DNA of 64,000 nt from Kitasatospora xanthocidica (GTDB taxonomy: Bacteria; Actinomycetota; Actinomycetes; Streptomycetales; Streptomycetaceae). The notes under the pieces are model-generated. The model saw nothing but the letters and a program-made list of their open reading frames with translations. It made no database searches and was not told where the DNA came from. Shown piece by piece: positions 53,271 through 61,148 of this stretch. The stretch lies in assembly GCF_014656195.1 (NCBI RefSeq), contig NZ_BNBY01000028.1:41599-105598 (forward strand), in the 5' to 3' direction. Position numbers and translations under genes: made by a program. Positions within the stretch are counted from its first letter, which is position 1. Each line of letters begins with the position of its first letter.

Positions 53271-53468
53271 ATGACAGCCATGTTCGACCAGGAGCTGCGC
53301 GAGCAGCTCGCCCAGGCCCGGCAGGACCTCGCGGCGGCACGGGCCGAAGGGGACGCCGACGGCGTCCAGGCGTACGAGGGCCGGATCGCCTCACTCATCC
53401 GGCTCGCGGCCCAGCACGGCATCGACCTCCCGCACGACGCCGACGAGGAGGAGCACAACGAGCCCTGA
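53271..53468 (+). CDS. Small helical hypothetical protein
   Basis: A 65-residue protein, MTAMFDQELREQLAQARQDLAAARAEGDADGVQAYEGRIASLIRLAAQHGIDLP..., predicted as a two-helix hairpin with an acidic end (DADEEEHNEP). The heptad-like Leu/Ala spacing suggests a coiled coil and dimerisation. ATG at 53271 with GGAGG about 8 nt upstream. No named family recognised. It converges with the RNA methyltransferase across a hairpin. Confidence 0.7.
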   Translation: MTAMFDQELREQLAQARQDLAAARAEGDADGVQAYEGRIASLIRLAAQHGIDLPHDADEEEHNEP

Positions 53469-53488
53469 CCGGCCCGGCCGGCAACGCC

Positions 53489-53525
53489 GAGGAGGCGGCA
53501 CCCGCCGAGCGGATACCGCCTCCTC
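53489..53525. terminator. Bidirectional terminator
   Basis: Ten-nt perfect arms GAGGAGGCGG / CCGCCTCCTC between convergent genes ending at 53468 and 53592. Confidence 0.75.
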
Positions 53526-53591
53526 ACCGGCTGCTCCACCGGAATCTCCACCGATCGGTCAACCGGACAGCCCAACGGGCCGTCCCCGGAA

Positions 53592-55352
53592 TCACTCCCC
53601 GGCCGGCTCCAGGATCGCCACGCACTCGAAGTGGTGCGTCATCGGGAACAGGTCGAAGGCCCGCAGCGAGACCAGCCGGTAGCCGCCCTCGCGGAAGAAC
53701 TTCAGGTCCCGGGCGAGCGCCGCCGGGTCGCAGGCCACGTACGCGATCCGGCGCGCCTCCAGGCCGACCAGGTGCGCCACCGTCTCGCGCCCGGCGCCCG
53801 CGCGCGGCGGGTCCAGGACGATCAGGTCGGTGGCGGTGATGCCGGTGCGCGGCAGCAGCGTCTCGACCCGGTCGCACTCGATCTGCACGTTGTCCAGCGC
53901 GGCCAGGTTGTGCCGGGCGTCGACCACGGCCTGCTTGGAGGACTCGATGCCGAGCACCGCGCCCTCCTCGCCGACCCGGTCGGCCAGCGCGCCGGCGAAC
54001 AGGCCGACGCCGCAGTAGAGGTCGAGCGCGCTCTCGCCCCACTGCGGGTCCAGCCCGTCCAGCACGGCGTCGACCAGGGTGTCCGGCGCCTCCGGGTGGA
54101 TCTGCCAGAAGCCGCCGTTGCTGACCCGCCAGGTCCGCCCGGCCGCCCGCTCGCGGACGAAGCCGCGCCCGTGCACCTTGTGCACGTCGCCCTGCTCGTC
54201 CACCCGGGCGATGGACACCGGCTTGTCCAGCTCGACCAGCGGCAGCTGGGCACCGTCGCGCGGGGTCAGCACCACCTGGCGGTCCGAGGAACCGGTCGCG
54301 GCGATCACCTCGACGCTCGCCACGCCCGGCCAGTCGCGGGACTCGATGCCCAGCTCGGTGACGCCCTCGGCGGCGATCAGGCAGCGGTCCACCGGCTGCA
54401 CCTCGTGCGAGCGGTGCTTGCGCAGGCCGACCTTGCCGGTCTCCGCGTCCACCGCGTACTGCACCCGGGTGCGCCAGGCCGGCACCTGGCCGGACGGGAG
54501 CTTGCCGCCGACCGGCTCGACGCTGCCGTCCCAGCCCGCCTCGGCCGGGGTGAGCCCGGCCAGCTTGGCCAGCTGCTCGGTCAGCACCGCCGCCTTGAGC
54601 TTGCGCTGCCCGCCCGGGGTCACGTGCTGCCAGTCGCAGCCGCCGCACTTGCCGGGCCCGGCGAACGGGCACGGCGCCTCGATCCGGTCCTTGGCGGGCT
54701 CCAGGATCTCCACCGCGTCGGCCCGCAGGAACCGCGAGGTGGACGTGCCGTCGGTCACCAGCGCGACGACCTTCTCGCCGGGCAGCGCGTGCCGCACGAA
54801 CAGCACCCGCCCCTCGTGCCGGGCCACGCAGTGCCCGCCGCCGTGCGCGACCGGGCCGACCTCGACCTCGTAGCGCTGTCCGGCGAGCGGCTCGCCGGAC
54901 GGCGTCTCGGGCCGGGAGGGCCGCGCGGCGGCGGTGCGCAGCGCCTTCGGCGGCCGGACGGCCTGCTTGCGCGGCGCCTTCCGGGCCCCGCCCTCGGCGC
55001 CCGGCCCGCTCGCGTCCCTGCCCGCACCCTTCGCCGCGGCACCCTTGCCGGCGGAGCCCTTGCCCGTGGAGCCCTTACCGGCGGCGCCCTTGCCGGCCGC
55101 GCCCTTGGCGGCGGACCCCTTCGCCGAGGAGCCCTTGCCGGCCTGGCCCTGGCCCGGTCGGCGGTCCTCCTCCGGCTCCCGCTCCCCCGGCACGACCGGC
55201 GCGGTGCGCGCGGTCAGGCCGTCGCGGTCGGTGGCCTCCGGACGGGACGGCCGGCCCCAGCGCGGCCGGGAGACCTGCCCGGGCTGGGAGCCGCCCCGGC
55301 GGGAGCCCTTGCCGGAAGAGCCCGAGGAGCGGGACGGAGTGTTGCGCGTCAC
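53592..55352 (-). CDS. TrmA/RumA-type class I SAM-dependent RNA methyltransferase
   Basis: A 586-residue protein. The N-terminal 145 residues are low complexity with a Lys/Gly/Ala repeat (KGSAAKGAAGKGAAGKGSTG). A TRAM-like OB domain follows (VGPVAHGGGHCVARHEGRVLFVRHALPGE), then an iron-sulphur cluster site C228, C236, C239 (CPFAGPGKCGGCDWQH) plus a later Cys. The methyltransferase has ALDLYCGVGLFAG, LDPPRAGAG and the catalytic Cys in YVACDPAALARDL. It makes m5U in tRNA or rRNA. The GTG at 55352 overlaps the permease stop by 4 nt. Confidence 0.9.
   Translation of the reverse strand: MTRNTPSRSSGSSGKGSRRGGSQPGQVSRPRWGRPSRPEATDRDGLTARTAPVVPGEREPEEDRRPGQGQAGKGSSAKGSAAKGAAGKGAAGKGSTGKGSAGKGAAAKGAGRDASGPGAEGGARKAPRKQAVRPPKALRTAAARPSRPETPSGEPLAGQRYEVEVGPVAHGGGHCVARHEGRVLFVRHALPGEKVVALVTDGTSTSRFLRADAVEILEPAKDRIEAPCPFAGPGKCGGCDWQHVTPGGQRKLKAAVLTEQLAKLAGLTPAEAGWDGSVEPVGGKLPSGQVPAWRTRVQYAVDAETGKVGLRKHRSHEVQPVDRCLIAAEGVTELGIESRDWPGVASVEVIAATGSSDRQVVLTPRDGAQLPLVELDKPVSIARVDEQGDVHKVHGRGFVRERAAGRTWRVSNGGFWQIHPEAPDTLVDAVLDGLDPQWGESALDLYCGVGLFAGALADRVGEEGAVLGIESSKQAVVDARHNLAALDNVQIECDRVETLLPRTGITATDLIVLDPPRAGAGRETVAHLVGLEARRIAYVACDPAALARDLKFFREGGYRLVSLRAFDLFPMTHHFECVAILEPAGE
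55030..55130. repeat. 15-bp-type repeats encoding a KG(S/A)A tract
   Basis: Seven imperfect copies of a unit like GGCGGCGCCCTTGCC within the 5' part of the RNA methyltransferase gene encode the GKGSAAKGAAGKG tract. In-frame length variation between strains would be expected. Confidence 0.75.
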
Positions 55353-57430
55353 TGGGAGGAGTCCTTGCTGCGGTCGGAGGTGCCACCGGCGTTCGTACCG
55401 GTGGAGACGGAATCCTTCGACTTTACGGCCTTCGGGGCCCGAGGCTCGCCACGCCGGACGGCACCCGGCGCCGACCAGGCCTTCTGCGGCTTGCGCCGCT
55501 CCGAGGACTCCAGCTGCCAGGGCACCGAGGTGACCATCACACCGGGCTTGAACAGCAGCCGCCCCTTGAGCCGCAGCGCGCTCTGGTTGTGCAGCAGGTG
55601 CTCGTACCAGTGGCCGACCACGTACTCGGGGATGTAGACCGACACCACGTCGCGCGGGCTGCTGCGGCGCAGGTTCTTCACGTAGTCCAGGACCGGCCCG
55701 GTGATCTCGCGGAACGGCGAGTCCAGCACCTTGAGCGGCACCTCGATGCCGCGCTCGTCCCACTCCTGGCGCAGCGCCGCGGTGTCGGCCGGGTCCACGT
55801 TGACCGTGATGGCCTCCAGGGTGTGCGCACGGGCCAGCTTGGCGTACGCGAGGGCGCGCAGCGCAGGCTTGTGCAGCTTGGAGACCAGCACGATGGCGTG
55901 CACCCGGGTGGGCAGCACCACGTCGTCCGGCTCCTCCGCGGCGATGAGCTCCTCGGAGATCCGGTCGTAGTGGCGGCGGATGCCCTTCATCATCACGAAC
56001 AGCACGACCATCGCCGCGATCGCGATCCAGGCGTGGCTGATCTTGGTGACCAGGACGACGATCAGCACCGCCATGGTCATCACCAGGCCGAAGGTGTTGA
56101 TCGCCCGGCTGCGCTGCATGTGGGCGCGCTTGGCCGGGTCGGTCTCGGTGCGCAGCAGCCGGGTCCAGTGCCGGATCATGCCGGACTGGCTCATGTTGAA
56201 CGACACGAAGACGCCGACGATGTAGAGCTGGATCAGCCGGTTCGGGTCGGCGTCGAAGGCGATGACGAACAGGATCGCGGCGATCGCCAGCAGGATGATG
56301 CCGTTGGAGAACGCCAGCCGGTCCCCGCGGGTGTGCAGCTGGCGCGGCAGGTAGCGGTCCTGGGCCAGGATCGAGCCGAGCACCGGGAAGCCGTTGAAGG
56401 CGGTGTTGGCGGCCAGCACCAGGATCAGGCCGGTCACGGCGGCGACGAAGTAGAAGCCGGGCGTGAAGTTGCTGAACACGGCCTCGCTGATCTGGGCCAG
56501 CGCGGTCTTCTGGTGGTAGCCCTCCCCGGCGCCGCCGAGCTGCTCGGCCGGGTTCTCGGCCATCTGGACGCCGGTCAGCCGGGCCAGCCAGATGATGCCC
56601 ATGAACATCACGACGGCGATGCTCGCCATCATCAGCAGGGTGGTGGCGGCGTTCTTGCTCTTCGGCTTGCGGAAGGCCGGTACGCCGTTGGAGATCGCCT
56701 CCACGCCGGTGAGCGCGGCACAGCCGGAGGAGAACGACTTCAGCAGCAGGAACACCAGGGCGATGCCACCCAGCGACGCGTTGCCCGGGGTGGCCTCCAG
56801 CGTGAAGCCGGAGCTCTCGGCGGGCATGTCCTGGCCGAGCACGAAGTGCCGGACGAACCCGTAGCCGACCATCCCTATGACGCCGATCATGAAGGCGTAG
56901 GTGGGAACGGCGAAGGCGGAACCGGATTCGCGCACACCGCGCAGGTTCATCCCCATCAGCACGATGACGACGATCACCGACACGACCAGTTCATGGCCGC
57001 GTAGGGAGGGAACGGCGGAGACGACGTTGGCGACGCCCGACGTGGTCGACACGGCCACGGTGAGCACGTAGTCGACCATGAGCGCGCTGGCGACCACCAG
57101 ACCGGCGGCCGGCCCGTGGTTGACGGTCGCGACCTCGTAGTCGCCGCCACCACTGGGATAGGCGTGCACGTTCTGTCGGTACGAGGCGACCACGGCGAGC
57201 ATCACGACCGCGACGACGACGCCGATCTGCCACGAGAAGTGGATCGCCGAGGCGCCCGCGACTGAGAGCGTGAGCAGGATCTCCTCGGGGGCGTACGCGA
57301 CCGAGGAGAGCGCGTCCGAGGCGAACACGGGCAGCGCGATCCGCTTGGGAAGAAGTGTTTCGCCCAACTTGTCGCTGCGCAGCGCGCGCCCGATCAGGAT
57401 GCGTTTCGGAAGGTCTTTCGGCATAGGCAC
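55349..57430 (-). CDS. kimA: KimA-like potassium/amino-acid permease (APC superfamily)
   Basis: About 693 residues. Twelve membrane helices span roughly 35-470; helix 1 has the KimA/YdaO hallmark LPVFASDALSSVAYAPEEIL. The C-terminal 200 residues form a cytosolic USP-like domain (VHAIVLVSKLHKPALRALAYAKLARAHTLEAITVNV), which in KimA responds to c-di-AMP. KimA is a high-affinity H+/K+ symporter. A GTG at 57430 with TACGAT 8 nt upstream is preferred; ATG at 57424 is also possible. It is divergent from ceoB/ceoC, which supports a K+ role, and it overlaps the RNA methyltransferase gene. Confidence 0.8.
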   Translation of the reverse strand: MPMPKDLPKRILIGRALRSDKLGETLLPKRIALPVFASDALSSVAYAPEEILLTLSVAGASAIHFSWQIGVVVAVVMLAVVASYRQNVHAYPSGGGDYEVATVNHGPAAGLVVASALMVDYVLTVAVSTTSGVANVVSAVPSLRGHELVVSVIVVIVLMGMNLRGVRESGSAFAVPTYAFMIGVIGMVGYGFVRHFVLGQDMPAESSGFTLEATPGNASLGGIALVFLLLKSFSSGCAALTGVEAISNGVPAFRKPKSKNAATTLLMMASIAVVMFMGIIWLARLTGVQMAENPAEQLGGAGEGYHQKTALAQISEAVFSNFTPGFYFVAAVTGLILVLAANTAFNGFPVLGSILAQDRYLPRQLHTRGDRLAFSNGIILLAIAAILFVIAFDADPNRLIQLYIVGVFVSFNMSQSGMIRHWTRLLRTETDPAKRAHMQRSRAINTFGLVMTMAVLIVVLVTKISHAWIAIAAMVVLFVMMKGIRRHYDRISEELIAAEEPDDVVLPTRVHAIVLVSKLHKPALRALAYAKLARAHTLEAITVNVDPADTAALRQEWDERGIEVPLKVLDSPFREITGPVLDYVKNLRRSSPRDVVSVYIPEYVVGHWYEHLLHNQSALRLKGRLLFKPGVMVTSVPWQLESSERRKPQKAWSAPGAVRRGEPRAPKAVKSKDSVSTGTNAGGTSDRSKDSSQ

Positions 57431-57535
57431 GGTAAGGAATCGTAGGGGTTCCCCGGACAAGGCTCCGCCGTTTGTCCCCCCCTTCGTCGCGACTGCGTTC
57501 TACGGACCGGCTAGCGTGTCGGATACGAGTCGGTG

Positions 57536-57563
57536 GGCAACACTCGGGTTGTCGGATGTTGCC
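57536..57563. promoter_or_regulatory. Dyad in the kimA-ceoB divergent region
   Basis: GGCAACA / TGTTGCC, 7-nt perfect arms with 14-nt spacer, placed between the two divergent K+ gene sets. A shared operator is possible. No c-di-AMP (ydaO-type) riboswitch is recognisable here. Confidence 0.4.
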
Positions 57564-57671
57564 GAGGCCGGCACCCCACGAGAACGCTCGCCCGGCAAGG
57601 CCCGGCGGGAAAGGGAGATGAACGGTGTTTGCGCAGGTCAGTACCCCGACGGAACGGGTGAGGTAGCGCCG

Positions 57672-58340
57672 GTGCACATCGTCATCATGGGCTGTGGCCG
57701 CGTGGGCTCGGCCCTCGCGAGAGCGCTGGAGAAACAGGGCCACTCGGTGGCCGTGGTCGACCAGGACCCGACCGCGTTCCGCCGGCTGGGCGCCGGGTTC
57801 AACGGGCGCCGGGTGACCGGCGTCGGCTTCGACCAGGACACCCTGCGCGAGGCGGGCATCGAGGAGGCCGGCGCGTTCGCCGCGGTCTCCAGCGGCGACA
57901 ACTCCAACATCATCGCCGCGCGGGTGGCCCGGGAGAACTTCGGCGTCGAGAACGTCGCGGCCCGGATCTACGACCCCCGCCGCGCCGAGGTGTACCAGCG
58001 CCTGGGCATCCCCACCGTCGCGACGGTCCGCTGGACCGCCGACCAGATGCTGCGCCGGCTGCTCCCGAGCGGCGCCGAGCCGCTGTGGCAGGACCCGAGC
58101 GGCGGCGTGCAGCTCGCCGAGGTCGCCTACGACCCGCGCTGGGTCGGCCACCGGATCGGCCTGCTGGAGGAGGCCTCCGGCGCCCGGGTGGCGTTCGTCA
58201 CCCGGCTCGGCGAGGGCGTCCTGCCCACGCCGCAGATGGTGGTGCAGGAGGGCGACCTGGTGCACGTGATGCTGCGCCGGGGCGACCTGACGGCCGTCGA
58301 GGCCGCGTTCGCACAGGGGCCGAAGGAGGAGGGTCACTGA
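57672..58340 (+). CDS. ceoB: Potassium uptake regulatory subunit CeoB (TrkA-N/TrkA-C)
   Basis: A 222-residue RCK protein. The NAD-binding Rossmann start is HIVIMGCGRVGSALARALEKQGHSVAVVDQD, with a TrkA-C domain in the last 85 residues (QLAEVAYDPRWVGHRIGLLEE). It gates K+ uptake in response to nucleotides, together with CeoC. GTG at 57672 has GAGG 8 nt upstream; an ATG at 57618 would add 18 residues but its purines sit too close. It is coupled to ceoC by a TGATG overlap. Confidence 0.92.
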   Translation: MHIVIMGCGRVGSALARALEKQGHSVAVVDQDPTAFRRLGAGFNGRRVTGVGFDQDTLREAGIEEAGAFAAVSSGDNSNIIAARVARENFGVENVAARIYDPRRAEVYQRLGIPTVATVRWTADQMLRRLLPSGAEPLWQDPSGGVQLAEVAYDPRWVGHRIGLLEEASGARVAFVTRLGEGVLPTPQMVVQEGDLVHVMLRRGDLTAVEAAFAQGPKEEGH

Positions 58341-59011
58341 TGCGCGTCGCCATTGCCGGGGCCGGTGCCGTGGGCCGCTCGATCGCGGGCGAGCTGCTGG
58401 AGAACGGCCACGAGGTCCTGCTGATCGACAAGAACCCCAACTCCATCTCGGTGGAGCGGGTGCCCATGGCCGAGTGGCTGCTGGCCGACGCCTGCGAGAT
58501 CACCTCGCTGGACGAGGCCGCCCTGCAGCGCTGCCACGTGGTGATCGCCGCCACCGGTGACGACAAGGTCAACCTGGTCGTCTCGCTGCTCGCCAAGACC
58601 GAGTACGCGGTGCCGCGGGTGGTCGCCCGGGTGAACAACCCCAAGAACGAGTGGCTCTTCAACGAGTCCTGGGGCGTGGACGTGGCCGTGTCCACGCCGC
58701 GCCTGATGTCCGCCCTGGTCGAGGAGGCGGTCAGCGTCGGCGACCTGGTCCGGCTGATGCGCTTCAGCCAGGGCAACGCCAACCTGGTCGAGCTGACCCT
58801 GGCCTCCGACACCGAGCTGGTCGGCACCCGGGTCGGTGACGTCGCCTGGCCGCAGGACACCGCGCTGGTGACCATCATCCGCGAGGGCCGGGTGCTGGTG
58901 CCGGGCAAGGACGACACCCTGGAGGGCGGCGACGAGCTGCTCTTCGTCGCCGCGCAGGAGCGCGAGGAGGAGCTGGAGGAGCTGCTGTCGGCCACCTCCG
59001 GCGCCCAGTAG
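58340..59011 (+). CDS. ceoC: Potassium uptake regulatory subunit CeoC (TrkA-N/TrkA-C)
   Basis: A 223-residue RCK protein starting MRVAIAGAGAVGRSIAGELLENGHEVLLIDKN, a GxGxxG dinucleotide site, with TrkA-C at the end (DTELVGTRVGDVAWPQDTALVTIIREG). It pairs with CeoB. Its ATG overlaps the ceoB stop by 1 nt. No TrkH/KtrB membrane subunit is adjacent, so it may serve the divergent KimA-like permease or an unlinked channel. Confidence 0.92.
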   Translation: MRVAIAGAGAVGRSIAGELLENGHEVLLIDKNPNSISVERVPMAEWLLADACEITSLDEAALQRCHVVIAATGDDKVNLVVSLLAKTEYAVPRVVARVNNPKNEWLFNESWGVDVAVSTPRLMSALVEEAVSVGDLVRLMRFSQGNANLVELTLASDTELVGTRVGDVAWPQDTALVTIIREGRVLVPGKDDTLEGGDELLFVAAQEREEELEELLSATSGAQ

Positions 59012-59023
59012 CAGCGCGAGCAC

Positions 59024-59080
59024 GGCCGAGGGCCCGCACACCACTCCCCGGATTCCAGGGGTGGGTGCGGGCCCTCGGCC
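59024..59080. terminator. Bidirectional terminator
   Basis: Long hairpin: 16-nt perfect outer arms (GGCCGAGGGCCCGCAC and its complement) with an imperfect CCACTCCCC/GGGGTGGG inner stem, between convergent ceoC and DUF3159. Confidence 0.9.
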
Positions 59081-59093
59081 TTCGCGGGAGCGG

Positions 59094-59825
59094 CTACTTC
59101 ACCGGCTCTTCCTCGTCGTCCAGCTGCGCCTTGATCGGCGGCGGCGCCTTCAGCAGGATCTGCCACGTCACGTACATCGCCAGCAGCAGCGGCGGGATGC
59201 CGAGGGCGACCTTCAGCCAGCCCAGCAGGTTGACGTTGTGGGTGAAGTACAGCGGGAAGAGGACCAGCGGCTTGAGGCCCATGATCAGCACCCAGGCCCA
59301 GGTCGCCTTGGTGTAGGCGGCCAGTCGGCCCGGGTTCTCCTTGCGCCAGGTGAACATCTCACCGGTGATCGGGCCGAGCATCACGCCGATCATCGGCCAG
59401 CGCACCAGCGCGGACGTCGCCAGCGCGATGCAGTAGCCGACGTTCCAGAGCAGGCCTGGCAGGTAGAAGTCCTCGGCCTTGCCGCTCTTCATCGAGATCC
59501 AGGCGCCCAGCGCGACGCCGAACACCCCGCTGAAGGCGTGCTGGATGGTCTCCCGCTTCGCCAGCCGGGCCACCACGAACAGGGCGCTCAGTCCGAGCGC
59601 CGCCCACGCCGAGGTGCTGACCTGGTGGGTGAGGTTGTACGTGACGATGAAGACCAGGCCGGGCAGCGTCATGTCGATCATGCCGCGCACGCCGCCGAAG
59701 GCCTTCAGGACGGTGTCGGCGGCCTCCTTGGAGGCGGCCTTGCGGGCGGCTTCCTCCGCCGCCGCGTCGACGACCGGGTCGAGCTGGGCGGCGGTCTCGC
59801 CGCCGGGCAGGTTGCTCACGCTCAT
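59094..59825 (-). CDS. DUF3159 family membrane protein
   Basis: A 243-residue protein with five to six membrane helices after an Ala/Glu-rich cytosolic start; GGVRGMIDMTLPGLVFIVTYNLT and GPITGEMFTWRKENPGRLAAYTKATWAWVLIMGLK are DUF3159 landmarks. Function unknown. ATG at 59825 overlaps the stop of the OB-fold gene by 4 nt (ATGA). The pair OB-fold/DUF3159 beside K+ genes is a conserved actinomycete arrangement as far as I recall. Confidence 0.88.
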   Translation of the reverse strand: MSVSNLPGGETAAQLDPVVDAAAEEAARKAASKEAADTVLKAFGGVRGMIDMTLPGLVFIVTYNLTHQVSTSAWAALGLSALFVVARLAKRETIQHAFSGVFGVALGAWISMKSGKAEDFYLPGLLWNVGYCIALATSALVRWPMIGVMLGPITGEMFTWRKENPGRLAAYTKATWAWVLIMGLKPLVLFPLYFTHNVNLLGWLKVALGIPPLLLAMYVTWQILLKAPPPIKAQLDDEEEPVK

Positions 59826-60229
59826 TCGCTCCCGTGTCCGACCGGACGCAGCTCGTAGCGGGGGTTGAACAGCACGCGGCGCCCGCGCGCGTGGCTGATC
59901 CGACCGCTGGCGACCAGCCTGCGGCCGGGCTCTATGCCCGCGATCGAGCGGCGTCCGAGCCAGACCACGTCCAGGGGCTCGGTGCCGTCGAAGAGTTCGG
60001 CCTCCAGCGCCGGCACCCCGGCCCGCGGGCGGAGCGTCACCGTGCGCAGCGTGCCCGCGACGGTGACCAGCTCGCGGTCGCCGCAGCCGGCGATCGGCGT
60101 GCAACCCGACTCCGCGGCACTCTCCTGGCGCAGATCCTCGGCGTCCAGTTCCTCGGCCGAGGAGGTCAGCCTGCTGAGCATGCGGCGGAACCGCCCCTGC
60201 GGCTGGCCGCTGCTGTTGTCACCACTCAT
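59822..60229 (-). CDS. OB-fold nucleic-acid-binding protein
   Basis: A 135-residue protein. The N-terminal 40 residues are polar (FRRMLSRLTSSAEELDAEDLRQ); the rest reads as an OB-fold (VTVAGTLRTVTLRPRAGVPALEAELFDGTEPLDVVWLGRRSIAGIEPGRRLVASGRISHARGRRVLFNPRYEL), like the anticodon/ssDNA-binding type. ATG at 60229 lacks a Shine-Dalgarno and has TACCCT 6 nt upstream, so it may be leaderless. It is coupled to the DUF3159 gene. Confidence 0.82.
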   Translation of the reverse strand: MSGDNSSGQPQGRFRRMLSRLTSSAEELDAEDLRQESAAESGCTPIAGCGDRELVTVAGTLRTVTLRPRAGVPALEAELFDGTEPLDVVWLGRRSIAGIEPGRRLVASGRISHARGRRVLFNPRYELRPVGHGSE

Positions 60230-60294
60230 GCCCGAAGGGTACCGGGTTCCGGGGCCCCGGCGGCAGGTCGTTCAGCCACCGGGGGCACCGGCCG

Positions 60295-60975
60295 TCAGCT
60301 CTCGAACCGGTATCCCATTCCCGGCTCGGTGATGAAGTGGCGCGGGTGCGAGGGGTCGCGCTCCAGCTTGCGGCGCAGCTGCGCGAGGTAGACCCGCAGG
60401 TAGTTGGTCTCGGTGCGGTAGGCCGGGCCCCACACCTCCTGCAGCAGCTGGGTCTGGCTGACCAGCCGCCCGGCGTTGCGGACCAGCACCTCCAGCAGGT
60501 GCCACTCGGTCGGGGTGAGGCGGACGTCGGCGCCGTCCCGGTTGACCTTCTTGGCCGCGAGGTCGACCGTGAAGCTCTCGGTGACGACCAGCGAGTCGGC
60601 CTCCCCGGCCACCGGCTCGGCCCGCCGCACGGCGGCCCGCATCCGGGCGAGCAGCTCGTCCATGCCGAACGGCTTGGTCACATAGTCGTCGGCGCCGGCG
60701 TCCAGGGCCTCGACCTTCTCGTCCGAGGCGTGCCGGGCCGACAGCACGATGATCGGGACCCGGGTCCAGCCGCGCAGGCCGCGGATCACCTCGACCCCGT
60801 CCATGTCGGGCAGGCCCAGGTCGAGGACGACCACGTCCGGATGGCGGGCGGCGGCCAGTTCCAGGGCGCTCGCGCCGTCATGGGCCGCGTCCACCTCGTA
60901 CTTGCGGGCCTTGAGGTTGATCACCAGCGCGCGGACGATCTGTGGTTCGTCGTCCACGACGAGGACCCGGGTCAT
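60295..60975 (-). CDS. kdpE: KdpE response regulator
   Basis: A 226-residue OmpR-family regulator: receiver with phospho-acceptor Asp in DVVVLDLGLPDMDG and switch Lys in DDYVTKPFG, followed by a winged-helix domain (VRLTPTEWHLLEVLV ... NYLRVYLAQLRRKLE). It activates kdpFABC under K+ limitation after phosphorylation by KdpD. ATG at 60975. It lies 173 nt downstream of kdpD, an unusually wide gap filled with short tandem repeats. Confidence 0.95.
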   Translation of the reverse strand: MTRVLVVDDEPQIVRALVINLKARKYEVDAAHDGASALELAAARHPDVVVLDLGLPDMDGVEVIRGLRGWTRVPIIVLSARHASDEKVEALDAGADDYVTKPFGMDELLARMRAAVRRAEPVAGEADSLVVTESFTVDLAAKKVNRDGADVRLTPTEWHLLEVLVRNAGRLVSQTQLLQEVWGPAYRTETNYLRVYLAQLRRKLERDPSHPRHFITEPGMGYRFES

Positions 60976-60989
60976 GTGCGGGCTCCGCC

Positions 60990-61076
60990 TTTCGGGGCTG
61001 TCTGAACTTTCGGGGCTGTCTGGGCTTGCGGACTGTGGGACTGGATCGATGAACCGGATCGACGAACCGGATCGAT
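60990..61076. repeat. Two tandem repeat sets in the kdpD-kdpE gap
   Basis: TTTCGGGGCTGTCTG occurs twice with an 18-bp period (60990-61022), then GGATCGATGAACC / GGATCGACGAACC / GGATCGAT with a 13-bp period (61043-61076). The second set contains repeated ATCGAT/ATCGAC dyads that could bind a protein. Confidence 0.85.
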
Positions 61077-61148
61077 CGCGGGAGGAGTGGCTCTCGGGAC
61101 GGCGGGCGGTACCGGGGGCGACGGGCCCGACCGGTGCGCCGCCGGTTC

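Noticed and set aside
57431..57671. c-di-AMP (ydaO) riboswitch for the KimA-like gene
   Set aside because: No recognisable ydaO core; the gene also appears to have a -10 right before its start, leaving no leader.
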